A DNA stretch of 64,000 nt from Strobilurus pachycystidiatus (Eukaryota > Basidiomycota > Agaricomycetes > Agaricales > Physalacriaceae): NCBI GenBank assembly GCA_019915135.1, contig JAHLMK010000005.1:1116001-1180000 (forward strand). The letters are read 5' to 3'. The notes beneath the pieces are model-generated. The model had not been told where the DNA came from. It ran no database searches and saw only the letters and a list, made by a program, of their open reading frames with translations. The translations under genes were made by a program, and so were the position numbers. This document shows positions 48,066 through 58,208 of this stretch, one piece after another (position 1 is the stretch's first letter; each line of letters begins with the position of its first letter).

Positions 48066-49657
48066 GCGTTTACTTCAACGGGTGCTGGGAGACAAGTCTC
48101 GTGGGACGTGGTGGTGAGTTCAACAACGAATCAAACCTTGCTATTGTACTTGTTCGAGGCAACTCCGCCTGACGCTGACGAGTTCACCAGGCTTCAAGCT
48201 TGTCGCACACGGCGTCAGCTCCGTCGCTCTTCAGCTCCGTCCGCATACGACCACCTCGTACGCAGCGGCTGCTCTGTCCATCGACTTTGGGGAGTGGATG
48301 ACTGTCAACGTGTCCGAGGGAATGAATTGTTCCCTTGGTGTATGAGGACAGGACCGAGTAACGCGTCTAAATGTCGAAGGATGGCAAAATGACCGAATAA
48401 ACCTCGAAGGACTGCTTGTGAACCAGGTGAGGACCATTCGCGATCCCATCGAATGGTCAGCTCTCAACACAATAACAGGGCGCGACCATATCGAAACACG
48501 ACCCATCAAAGCTGTCGTTACTCGTTCATAGCTGATTCTCTGTCGGCTGTCGGCTGTAAATTTCAATTTCTCAAGGCTTGATCGAGTGCTGACGCTGCAT
48601 TCGTCGCGCAGGGGCAATACCTTCCGCAGGGTGTCAACCAATGTGTCAACGCAGAACATGTGGTCGTAGCTCAGCCTGAGGCGGCGCTGAAGGTGTGTTA
48701 CAAGTCAATGCGTCATGACTGAGTATCAATGCTTATGCTCCTTGATAGGATATTGTTATATATTGTGTCTTACGGGAATCAGCACGGGATGAAGTTCCAA
48801 ATTTATCGTGTAAGTACTTCATTGAGTATTGGGACTCAGCTGATGCGAATTCGCCATGCAGACCGAAGATATGGGCTATTACTACACGACTGATCACAAC
48901 TACACAACCCCCTGTGATATCAAGCACGACAAGACCGACCCGACTCATATTGTTTTACACATCGGGTAGGCTGCTCCGATCGCGAAAAGTTGGGGGCCAT
49001 GCGCTGACTATCGACGTGTTTACATAGAGCAAACGATGCAGGACAGAATGTTGCAGCTGACGACTAGGTATCTTCCTTCTTCTTGAACCCTCATAACTCG
49101 TGGTGTAGGTATACGTCAATATTGTGCACCACCTTCCACAGCTCTATCCTGAGCAGCCAATTTTCGTCTTCACTCCCGTAAGCATCTTCAATCAGCACTA
49201 ATTGAATCGAAATACTCTCAAACGCCAGTGGAGACGGCCGTCCGCGGACGGGTCGATCTCTTCTTATCATCCAGGAGCATGTGCAGAGGTCATTCAGAAA
49301 CTGTGAGCTACACCACTTCCTGCAGCTCCGAGGCCAACATCTAGCTAACCCATTTATTCACAGAAACCACCCGCGCATGCATCTGACGGATACCACGGGC
49401 TGGATCACTTGGGGTGCCGTCACTTCCCAGAGTAAGTGTATTTTCGTGTACTGCCATGAATGCAGCTGAGACGAATGTACATCAGCAACGCACACCCAAA
49501 CGTCCAGGGACAGATCAACGTGGTGCAAAAACTCCACGGCATGGTGGAACGATTGGGGATTGCAGCCGGAGAAGAAGTGGAAAACCCTTGGATACTCGAA
49601 CGACCTCGAACGACGTACCGCGAGTTTTACGGCGTGCCGTTCCACTCAAGAGCGTAA
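48066..49657 (+). pseudogene. Decayed SGNH/GDSL esterase (carbohydrate-esterase type)
   Basis: The exon pieces align in order with mushroom SGNH esterases that have an N-terminal jelly-roll domain: VYFNGCWETSLVGRG, GFKLVAHGVSSVALQLRPHT, RLNVEGWQNDRINLEGLLVN, FIADSLSAVG, QYLPQGVNQ, HGMKFQIYRTEDMGYYYTTD, THIVLHIGANDAGQNVAAD, YPEQPIFVFTPW, DTTGWITW, NAHPNVQGQ. Splice sites between them are largely canonical. Lesions: an in-frame TGA at 48343-48345 and an in-frame TAG at 49065-49067 just before a donor. Block I has Ala for the Gly of GDS, and the catalytic Asp of the C-terminal DxxH motif is replaced (SNAH). The start was not found. A host gene captured or stranded among transposon genes is likely. 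Confidence 0.7.
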
Positions 49658-50041
49658 AAGTGCCATCAGGATACGTTCAGCTCACAATAGACGTAATCAT
49701 TGCGCGGACAGCTGGCGGGATTTCGCCCCCCCGACCCAAAAGCAATTCCGCGCCGGCAGCCTCCAGCAGCTGCGGCGGGCACAGTGACGGTAAACTGAGC
49801 CTTATCATAGTCTAGGACGTGACGCCCAGTGACGCACGGCTAGCTCGACGGATATCTAGGTTGGTTGGCTGTGTTAGATGCCATGTTTTATGTGTACTTT
49901 GCTTGTTCACGATAATTCACAATGATTTTTGTAACGAAACAAGGCAGAGTGAGGCAGAATGACAATCAGATAAACCACGAAACCGGCATCCACACAACGA
50001 GCAGAAACCATATTGATACGATTGTATTACCACTATCCGTC
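49658..50041. other. Gap right of the esterase pseudogene
   Basis: 384 bp, AT-rich in its second half (atgttttatgtgtactttgc onward). No supported gene or repeat. Confidence 0.35.
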
Positions 50042-50700
50042 TTATCGCTCGGCAACCGAGGTTGGTACCGGTACGACTGGAGTGGCCGCAGGCCATGACA
50101 AAGTTCCCGTGATAGAGGCCGGTACTACTGGAACAATTGTAGACAAGGGCGGAGGTGCATTGATAAGGGGAGCATGAGTGTGAACCGGAGAAGCAGCACT
50201 AGTCGCACTTGGTGCTAGCAAAGTGCCGTTGGACATCGATTCACCTGTGACCGAGGGACTCGTGTTATCGGGAAAAGATGTAGCCAGCGTCGGAGGAGTC
50301 GTGTCTTATGATGCGCTGGATGCCGATGAGCTCTGCTCGGGGGCCGTCCCAGACGACGTGGCTCGTGTAGACGCGGCTTTTGCTGATGCTCTTCGTTTAC
50401 GAAAAGGATCTGGAGGCTGGAGGATGTGAGAAGATATGAGTTATAAAGTATGCCGACATACCATTTGACAAGCAGGAGGCTTGGTGACCGCATCGTCTCG
50501 GTTTATCTGAGAGTCGTCCATGGCCACAATTCTGTCGCTTCCATTGCCATTGATTCGTGTTCCAAAGCGGGGACCGTCCGAGGTGTTTGTAACATCTTGA
50601 GGGTCGCCAGCTCAGTCGGTGCCAAGGTCCCCATTACCATCGCTGTGATCAAGCGATACAGCTGCTACTACACAACAGGCCCATGTCCTGCATAGATCCA
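50042..50700 (-). pseudogene. Ser/Thr/Pro-rich reading frame with internal stop, function unknown
   Basis: On the minus strand, one frame encodes DPQDVTNTSDGPRFGTRING, then after a canonical intron (donor ATG|GTATGT near 50458) PPDPFRKRRASAKAASTRAT and a Ser-rich run. It stops at TAA (50306-50308), yet the same frame continues open as TTPPTLATSFPDNTSPSVTG and a Pro/Val/Thr-rich tail to TAG at 50042. Low-complexity continuity on both sides of the TAA suggests a nonsense mutation or a missed small intron. It may be the C-terminal part of the Ulp1-like gene just upstream or an independent small gene. No domain recognised. Confidence 0.4.
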
Positions 50701-50765
50701 CTTTTCACTGGGCATGACGACTCTCCGTGCCCGGGCCATTTGCGTATGCATACATTTTATTCTTT

Positions 50766-51343
50766 TCAATTAATATAACGAGTGACATACGAGTAGATAT
50801 CATGCAAGAGGATGCTCCTCTGCATCGAAGTAGTCGGGGATGCTGTAAAGTGATATAACAGGGGTGTATTGGACGGATTCAAACGGTCAGAAAAAATCAG
50901 ATGCCTCATGCGCAACAAGGTGTAGACCCCGGAATCAAACTTGTTCAATTGCCTGGGGGTCTGGGCAAACATGTGAGAAGAAGCCGAGTACAACATGTAG
51001 GGCAAGGACGTACGTGGGTGTGGGTATGAAACTTGAGACTGGGTTGCCATGAGACAGGTATCACCTCACAGTGAGCGCACAGACGATCAATTAACACTCG
51101 CACAATCTGCAACGTAGATGTTAGTATTCAGCTACGTCATGGGATAGCGGTAATATGTACCCTCAAGATGCGGCCATCCACAGAATTGGCTTTCCATTCC
51201 TTGAAGTTCGGTCGAGTGGACCAACTATCATACATGGATATAGACAAGTCCCCGAGGTCGACCACCACACACATCCATTGACTTCCATCACGATGCATGG
51301 GAATGATGACGCGGTGCCAAGTGGAAAACACTTTCAGGTAAGT
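50766..51343 (-). CDS. Ulp1/C48 protease-like protein with substituted catalytic residues, 5' end unresolved
   Basis: Three exons join in frame: 51343..51158 or so (TYLKVFSTWHRVIIPMHRDG, SQWMCVVVDLGDLSISMYDSW), about 51110..51013 (IVRVLIDRLCAHCEVIPVSW) and about 50958..50766 (TPRQLNKFDSGVYTLLRMRH). This is the Ulp1 catalytic layout: an HW-type motif, a YDS motif, then Q-x-N-x-x-D-C-G. Here the HW histidine is Gln (SQW) and the nucleophile Cys is Ser (FDSGVY); the Asp of YDSW and the Gln are kept. An alternative splice with donor TC|GTATGT near 50779 would replace the last residues by STWACCVVAAVSLDH and end near 50597. Upstream exons, possibly starting at the ATG near 51881, could not be assembled. 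Confidence 0.6.
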
Positions 51344-52052
51344 CTGGAGCCATAGCTGTAATCCTTACCTAACAAAGCACGTCAGTTGACGGAGTAACCC
51401 TTACATACCCGCTCGTCACTTGACAGAGCTTGAGGAGCCGGGTAAGGGCTTATGTAACCTGGGCCCGCTCTGCCAAATCGTTCCCGACCGCTGCAGAGCA
51501 CAGCCACGCGCCCTTGCCCCCAGGTCTGCTTCCGTTTGGGGTTAACAATTTTGTCATTTCACCCCATTGGGGCTACCCATACGCTGCCGCGCCTTGCCGC
51601 AATCTCCCATTATTCTTTCCGCTCGTGCATACCGCCCTGAATCTCGGCCTGAAGGCGGCACACGTTTTGGGCACGGCATCATTCGGTTCTCATATTCGGC
51701 ACTGGCTTGCCATCAATGGTCGCAATCCTGCTGCGCGCCACATTGACAGAATCCATCATTCCCGAGCTTCCCTCACTGTTTACGTGACGATTTCCCACTA
51801 TATACACTCAGTACAACTTACCTTGTCCATGCAATCAGCCTTCCACGAAATCGGGATCCCCATTCGTTCATCACGTGCGACATTTTCAACTTAGCGAAAA
51901 TCTACCACGTCGATCTCTCACTCAAATTGCTTATACCTCGCGTCCGGTGTGTGGCGTGACCAAATCTCTTCTATTTTCTCCATTTTATCATCCAGCGCCA
52001 GGCGCCGTATATTTACGCCTTGAATCCAAGAACCCAGGTACCATACGTACTA
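51344..52052. other. Stretch with unresolved upstream exons of the Ulp1-like gene
   Basis: About 700 bp. On the minus strand a short exon-like piece from about 51881 (MSHVMNEWGSRFRGRLIAWT, then donor AG|GTAAGT) suggests a first exon of the Ulp1-like gene. A plus-strand ORF of 154 codons (51430..51894) has no domain and I do not call it. Confidence 0.35.
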
Positions 52053-54854
52053 TCACGTACACGCATCAAGATCTCGACGCAAGTGCTTAAGCAACCCTTC
52101 CATCATCCATCCCACGTCAAGTTGTGCCTCCTCCCATTCATCAGATTTCCCTTCGCCCTGCGACTCGTCAAAGCTTCTCCACCACGACAAAACCGCCACA
52201 ATGCTCAACAGCCCATTCTTGCCGGGCACGATCAGTGACGTCCAATCGTCGCCATAGGTTTCTCGCGACCATCTCCCATCCTCACCTCTCTGTCTCCACG
52301 GACGTTGCAACGCCGCCCACCAGCCCTCCCATGCTGCAATGAAACCGCCGACGTCCTTTTCGGCCAACTCAAGGCGTACACCATTTCGAGTCCTCCCGTT
52401 CCCAATCCACGTCCCGACCAAGCCAGGTCGCGCTCTCACTGCCTGTAAGCTCTTTCCCTCTGTCTTCCAACCCTGCTGACACTCTATCTCCAGGAGCAGA
52501 CGCAGGATTCGCAGCAAATCATCGCCGCCAGAAGCCGCCATAAATTCATCAACTGCCTCTCTCAGCCAGCCGGGTGCGTCGCCTAACAGCGACTCAATCT
52601 TCCCCCTCTCACCAGCCTCTCCCACAGCAGTTTCTGATTCGGCCACCGGTGCAGACGGTGACTGCGGCGGCGTTCCCAACCCCTCTGGACCGTCAATTCG
52701 CGTAGTCGTCGTTTCGTCTACAGGCGGAGTAGACGTTGTTCCTTCAACTGGCGGAGTAGACGATTCCAAGGAGGCGGGCGGGTAGTTCAGCGCAGAAGGC
52801 CCCTCTTCTGCTCCGTCAGCTGGCGATTCGAAGAACATATCGACATCGACCCCGACACTTGAGCCGTCCCCCTTACCGTCTTCGCTGGCCGCGTTGGGTG
52901 CAGACGACGTGACGGCGTTCAGCCGGTTCGATCTGCGTCGCTCCTGGTCCGACACTATCACAGTGGGTTTGGATTTGCCAACCCGCGTCGGGGTCGGTCG
53001 TTTTTTCTGTGGCGGCTTTGGGAGTGCTGGGTCTGGAATCAACCCATCTCGTATCGCCGCTATCGCATGCTCCCTGTAATCCTCTGGCTTCAGACCCTCC
53101 GTCGCGTATCCCATGTCGTGCATATGCGACAACCCCGCCAGCATCAACCGGTTGTTGGAAATGTTTTCCTCCCTGATGCGTTTGTATTTGCTCAGTCGTG
53201 GCGTTATTGCCTCCGATCCTCCGGCGTCCTGTTCCTTCTGTCGCCGTGCCTTCTTCGTCGCAGGAAGTGCTTTTCCGCCGTCTTCTTCGTCTGTCTCCTT
53301 CGCCTGCGTGCGAGGCCTCTTTCCCCTCATCCGGCTCTCCTCTTCGTCATCCCCATCCGCCTCCCAATCGTCGAAACTTTTCATCTTTGCAACCAGCGAC
53401 TCGTCGACGAAGAGATCGCGCCTCAACGACTCTCTTTCCAGCATTGTTTCCGGAGTCGGTTGCCCGCCCAAAGCCGAACTGAGCTTCGCCGAGTCAATGA
53501 CGACCGATCTCTCCTCTTCTTCAGTGTAGCACGTCTTCAACCATGCCTTGTAGTCTTCGATGAGAGCGTCCATTTTCGTCTTGCCCAGCCACTCCGGAAA
53601 TGTCAAAGGTACGCTCTGATTATTTTTGCTCGTCGTCACGCTGATGAACGAATCAGTCCCGCCGCATCGTTGCCCGAAATCAAACGACATACTTTATCGT
53701 ACCGTAATCGCCCCCATATGCATCCATGGGACCGCCAACCATCGTAAAGAGGCGACAGAACGTCCTCTCCTCCACACCTCGATTTATCTCGCCTATGAAG
53801 CCCTGCGCATTCTTAAGTGCACTACAAGTTTTTTTGTAAGTCAGTTAGGACGACACACCACCGCAAAGCGACCACATACTTTGCTCTGTCCGCCGGATCC
53901 TTCGAGGGAGGCTCTGAGAGAAGCGCCTTATACGCCAGCTTCTCTTTATCACCCTTTTCCTTTGCCGCCGCCGCGAATTTCTCCCTCTCCTCCGACGGCA
54001 GTGCCTTGAACAAGTCGCGAACAAACTCCACACCGAGGTTGATGGGCTTCTTTTTTGTCCCGCCCCGCTTCACATCCCACATCGCATCGACTTTCTCCAC
54101 CATCAACGGCACAAGGCTAGCATAGCGAGCCTTCGATTCCGGATCCACGTCCAACAGTGTTGTCGTGACGATGTTGTCGCCAAAGTCGGACGGCTTCTCG
54201 ACAGCCGTAGCCTCCTTGATGACAGTCCAGGCCTTCTCCACCATGACCGCCAGACGAAGACCGGAATCCCAATTCTCGCGTTGGAAGATGTGCGAGGCAT
54301 GCGGCTGTTTGGGCGCTTTCTCCAGTCCACAAATACGCGCCATAAGGATTTGATAGGTGTCTTCTGGATCACGGCGCGTCAAATTCACAGCGTGAGCACG
54401 GAGGCGCGTGGAATGCCGCAGGAACCACCGCCGTAAGCGCTACGATGGCGGGTAAGCACGTAAACATCCCGAAGACAGACGCGTCACTCACCTCATTGAC
54501 TTTCAGGATGTGGGAGCTCTTGGCCTTCGCCTCCTCGTCGGTCAGGTCCTTGTCGCTGAGCGCTGGTGCCAGAGGGTCGTAAGCTGGTAGTGTCTCTGGC
54601 TCCTGCCAGTCCTCCATCGGCCACGGATACAAAAAGTGATACTCGTTTTGCAGCTGCTTCAACTTCTTGTCCGCCGCCTGCCAACCATGAGCAACCGCAT
54701 CCGCAAAAGCGGGGACCTGTGGGAGGAACCTCTCCTCGCGACTACCCTCCATCCATCCTCTGGTGTTCTTCCGGTCTTTCTTTTCCATCTTTTGGTTGGT
54801 TTGTTTCTTCGCTTTCGGCTCGCGGACGCCTTCGTCGTCGGGCGGCGCTGACAT
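52053..54854 (-). CDS. Trp-rich protein of a mushroom-expanded family, function unknown
   Basis: The ATG at 54854 starts MSAPPDDEGVREPKAKKQTN. Exon 1 (to about 54494) is basic and then Trp/Pro-rich (YHFLYPWPMEDWQEPETLPA). A second exon covers 54430-53830 (DPEDTYQILMARICGLEKAP; LRLAVMVEKAWTVIKEATAV), a third 53804-53692 (GFIGEINRGVEERTFCRLF), and the last exon starts after acceptor ATCAG near 53640 (NVTTSKNNQSVPLTFPEWLG) and is long. It contains a nuclear-signal-like MRGKRPRTQAKE, a low-complexity middle, and a C-terminal block with GWWAALQRPWRQRGEDGRW and LIVPGKNGLLSIVAVLSWW. That block resembles a W-WW...PG-NG...LxWW pattern I associate with large families in Agaricomycete accessory regions; function is unknown. 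No catalytic motif is seen. Confidence 0.7.
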
Positions 54855-54919
54855 CGTTCCAAAGTTTAGGTTGACCAGGCGAGGTGTAAGTCAGGCGGGA
54901 AGGCACCCAGCGCGGTGAT

Positions 54920-54957
54920 CCGCCAACTGACGCAACATCCGCCAACTGACGCAACAT
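54920..54957. repeat. Perfect 19-bp tandem duplication
   Basis: CCGCCAACTGACGCAACAT occurs twice back to back (54920-54938, 54939-54957), in the intergenic space between divergently transcribed genes. It may be a slippage product or a paired protein-binding site. Confidence 0.8.
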
Positions 54958-55124
54958 CCGAATCCCCGACCTACGGATTAAGTTTTCTTCCAGACTCTTA
55001 TCTGCAGACTGACTGCAACTAATTTCACTTGGCCACCTTACCACCGGCCCGGCGTGCCTGCTCCCCTAAGTATTCGAACCATAAACGGCTTCTGCCCCCA
55101 TCCTGATTATAACTTTTCTCCCAC

Positions 55125-55741
55125 ATGTCGCAGGCTACTTCTCTCGGTGAACCCTTTGCTGACGATGCGCACGTATCGCCAGCAGAGGTCTTCGACGGCA
55201 AGGACGGTATGCTGTCCTCGCCCTGTTAGATACTTCCGCTGACCAGCACTTTTGTTAGCTGCACATTCTCGTCCCGCGCCGGAACAGCAGCAGATGACGA
55301 GCCCTCCCCCGTACCCGGCGCATGTCGTTCCCGCCGCTTTTCCTGTGGATTGCGTCTACGACCCGTTGATTTCCGTCGACAAGTACGTTGGCGCCGAACA
55401 CAAGTGGCGCGTCAACTTTCTCTACTCCACGGTCCCTACCGCGCCCCTCGAACCGACTCTCATTCCCGCCAATCCCGACGGCTCGAAGACCTTTTTCTAC
55501 TGCGTCACCGTCGGGCTCAAAGTCGGCATTGTGACTGATGCGTAAGCTCCTCGACGCTATCGATTACTTATATTTCTCAATTTTGCCATGTAGTGCTATT
55601 GCCAGTGCTCACGTCAGTGGCGTGTCTGGCGCATTCGCGAAGAAGCGTCATAGTCAGTCCGCTGCTCTGCAGTATTTCAACGAGGATCTTGCCGCTGGCA
55701 AGGTGAAAATCGGCAAATTGCGCAAGCCTACCAATGAGTGA
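55125..55741 (+). CDS. Small protein with one RNase H1 N-terminal-like domain
   Basis: Exons 55125..55206, 55259..55541, 55594..55741 join in frame to 170 residues. The N-terminal half is disordered (Pro/Gln-rich, QQQMTSPPPYPAHVVPAA). The C-terminal half reads FFYCVTVGLKVGIVTDAAIA, then AHVSGVSGAFAKKRHSQSAA and ALQYFNEDLAAGKVKI. This is the Cauli_VI / RNase H1 N-terminal fold pattern: a YxVxxGxxxGI strand, a turn with VSG-SGA, then a helix with F and Y. In the family this module binds RNA-DNA hybrid or double-stranded RNA. No RNase H catalytic domain is attached. Divergent from the Trp-rich gene to its left. Confidence 0.7.
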
Positions 55742-55939
55742 GTCTTGTTGTCCATTCACTCTCACCGCGCTAATCTACTGCGAAGGGCAGCTTTCTGCTG
55801 CAGCTGTGTCATCGCCTAGACGCTGGTGTGTGTATGTCGTATGATTATGTCTGTCAGTACAAATACAATTGTCATCCTGTATGAGTCGGGCAATCTCAAC
55901 GTGATCGCTATCGGATATCTTTGCTTCGCTACGTCCATC

Positions 55940-56987
55940 ATGCCACAGGAGATCTTCATAGTGCTCACATCAGACGACGAAGACGATGGCTCAGCAGCCT
56001 CTACACCCCAGATATGCGCTCCCCGCGACAATCCGGCACCCAATGAAGACCCTGGAGCAGCTGCAGCGGTTCCTCCTCCTCAGATATGCGCTCCGCGAGA
56101 CAATGTGGCGCCCCTTATCCGACCCGACAATGAGGTGCCGCTCATCGGACCTCCTCCCGCCTACGACAACGACGAATTCGACCTGATCAATGCACTGGAT
56201 CGGCTGCATGTGTCGCGCGGTGATAGGAGTGTCTACCGCATTGGTGAGGGCCTGACCGCGCGCCTCACTACGCATTGGTAATTTCACTGTGCCCGCTTCT
56301 TTCGCATACTGACTTGCTTGTGTAGGTCTGAGGCCGGTCACAGTCAACGCTCTTCTGGTGCCCATGTCGTACGCATCTCCCCTCGCAAGCCTAGAGCTAA
56401 ATGGCGCGCCCAGTGCTATGTGGTGTTCGTAGGTCCTCATCCCGGGGTCTATAACACCTGGTATGTTTCAATTTCCTTCTTCACTGCGAATCACGCGGTT
56501 GACGTGCATCCGATATTGCTAGGGCCGAATGCGAAGCTGAGACGTCTGGACATAGCGGCTCCATTTACCAAGGCTACCGGACCGCCAACTACGCCGCGGC
56601 TGCCTTCCAATATGCCTCCAGTCGTGGTTTTGTGCGACGTACCGGCGACGATCACATTGTGCGCCGCTTTCGAAAGGTTTTGGACCGGGATCCGCCAGCC
56701 GCCGACCGTCCTCACGAAGTCGATACACCACTGAGCCAGGGTCTCATACGCCAGGCTTGGCATGTCGTATATGTCGGTACCAAGCCGGGGATCTATCGAA
56801 CCTTGTAGGTTCATTTCCATTCCCATTGCCCTTATCTCACGTAGACGTGTTTAGTGTTGAGAGTGCATTTTTTCACGTCGGGATGCCAGGCGCCACTCAC
56901 GATAGTTATGATACTTTTGACGTCGCCCGGCAGGAGTATATATTAGCGTGTAGCACTAGGCGTGTGGTCGAGTTGGAAGAAATTTAA
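55940..56987 (+). CDS. Protein with two tandem RNase H1 N-terminal-like domains
   Basis: Exons 55940..56277, 56326..56460, 56523..56804, 56855..56987 join in frame to 295 residues. The leader is acidic (MPQEIFIVLTSDDEDDG) with a duplicated PQICAPRDN segment. Domain 1: CYVVFVGPHPGVYNTW spliced to AECEAETSGHSGSIYQGYRT and ANYAAAAFQYASSRG. Domain 2: WHVVYVGTKPGIYRTF spliced to VESAFFHVGMPGATHDSYDT. Each domain is split by an intron at the same place, directly after the YxTW/YRTF strand, so an intragenic duplication of an intron-bearing module is likely. No catalytic domain. Same direction as the single-domain gene 199 bp upstream, so the pair may have arisen by gene duplication. Confidence 0.75.
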
Positions 56988-57050
56988 AAGTTTGTTGCTT
57001 GTTCATTCGATTTCAGCCTGCAAGAAGATAATTCATTTATTATATTACTG

Positions 57051-57786
57051 TTAGCACTCCAACTCTCCAATGTTATGCTTGTAATGAACGTCTCCGCCAG
57101 CAAAGGACTTGTTAAGAATGCCTCGCATATAATTTATGCTAAGGTCACCGAAGGACTCGAGAAGATACTCGCAGCGCCGAGTGACTGTCTCGCGCAAAAG
57201 TCGCCTCAACTTACCCTCCTCCCCCTCTCCCAGCTGCAGCTCGATATCCTGGTCTAGTTTGGCAGCCTTTGCGGCAATCGGGTTGACCTTGCTGCAGTGT
57301 TGGACTAGGGTTTGGTGCACAACTTCTTCATCTCGCAGGTGCGAGAGCATGAACAAGCACTGGGCGTGAACCCAGCCCTGCAGCTGGCTTCCCGTCGTTC
57401 GCGCCAACCTATCCTCCAAGCGATTGATCTTCCTACGTAGATTACGAGCCTTCGTTTGTGCTGATAGCCTAACAAAGGAGGAAAGGAAAGTCAGATCGAC
57501 GATCGTCAATGATATAGTAAACCTCACGACGCCTCATACTCCGTTTCGTTAACTGCTTTCGCCATGCGCGCTGCCTTCGTTCTACCATCGACGTAATTGG
57601 GATCGCGTTTGTTTGCATAGATAGTTCTGGCGCGGGCGTTGAGGCGTGATTTGTTTCTACAAGCCTGGTCAGAGAACGATTTTGTACAGATATTCCTACG
57701 ACGCACCGATGCCAATATGCCAATTTACTCTCATTCCGTATTGTCGAGGAAGCACATGAGGGATCGTCGGGCCTCGACGGCGCCAT
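57051..57786 (-). CDS. Basic coiled-coil protein of unknown function
   Basis: Three exons from the ATG at 57786: MAPSRPDDPSCASSTIRNES, then after donor CG|GTGCGT the piece RNKSRLNARARTIYANKRDP and NYVDGRTKAARMAKAVNETE, then after acceptor TTGTTAG the segment LSAQTKARNLRRKINRLEDR. The long last exon has GWVHAQCLFMLSHLRDEEVV, an acidic turn LGEGEEGKL and ESFGDLSINYMRGILNKSFA, ending at 57051. All joints are canonical and in frame, near 210 residues. The first half is very basic and could bind nucleic acid; no family recognised. Confidence 0.6.
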
Positions 57787-57898
57787 ATCGCGCAAATTGT
57801 CTGATTTTGGCAGAAAAGGTGGTTGTGGTAAGTCGCAAAGTGGGGCTGATCATTGCATGAATTCGACAACATCATGATCACTTGAGCCCGAATTGGAC

Positions 57899-58132
57899 AG
57901 TTCCCCTAGACTAAGTTATGCATAACTTGCTCCCACGCTCTCCGGGCTGCCTGGAAAATTGTGGCTATCCTCAAGCATATAGAAGGCGTATATTGACGAT
58001 GCGATACCCGCCGAGGCCACACCTGGAGGCGGGATACTGCGTTTTTGGTCCTGCCTAGTTCCCCTAGACCTACATAGTTTCCCTAGACGTCATGCTCATA
58101 TATTGGTGCCGCTTTGGGTAGTTCCCCTAGAC
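57899..58132. repeat. Four copies of AGTTCCCCTAGAC motif
   Basis: AGTTCCCCTAGAC occurs at 57899-57911, 58057-58069 and 58120-58132, with a one-base variant AGTTTCCCTAGAC at 58076-58088, all in the same orientation and three of them within 76 bp. The stretch 57.79-58.21 kb is otherwise without a gene. It could be a regulatory array, a transposase sub-terminal repeat cluster, or the remnant of a small element. Confidence 0.75.
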
Positions 58133-58208
58133 CTGTCGACATTGGCTCGCTTCTCGCGGACGGGTTTTTAACATTGTGCGTGGCACCGATTGTATTGAAT
58201 TGCATGAA

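Noticed and set aside
48231..48659. 142-codon minus-strand ORF
   Set aside because: It is opposite the esterase pseudogene exons, which show clear family similarity on the plus strand.
51430..51894. 154-codon plus-strand ORF
   Set aside because: No recognisable domain, no start context, and minus-strand exon-like signals of the Ulp1-like gene overlap it.
55940..56987. Integrated pararetrovirus hypothesis because of Cauli_VI-like domains
   Set aside because: The module also occurs in cellular RNase H1 and fungal proteins. No reverse transcriptase, capsid or movement gene is present, and the genes have several short fungal introns.
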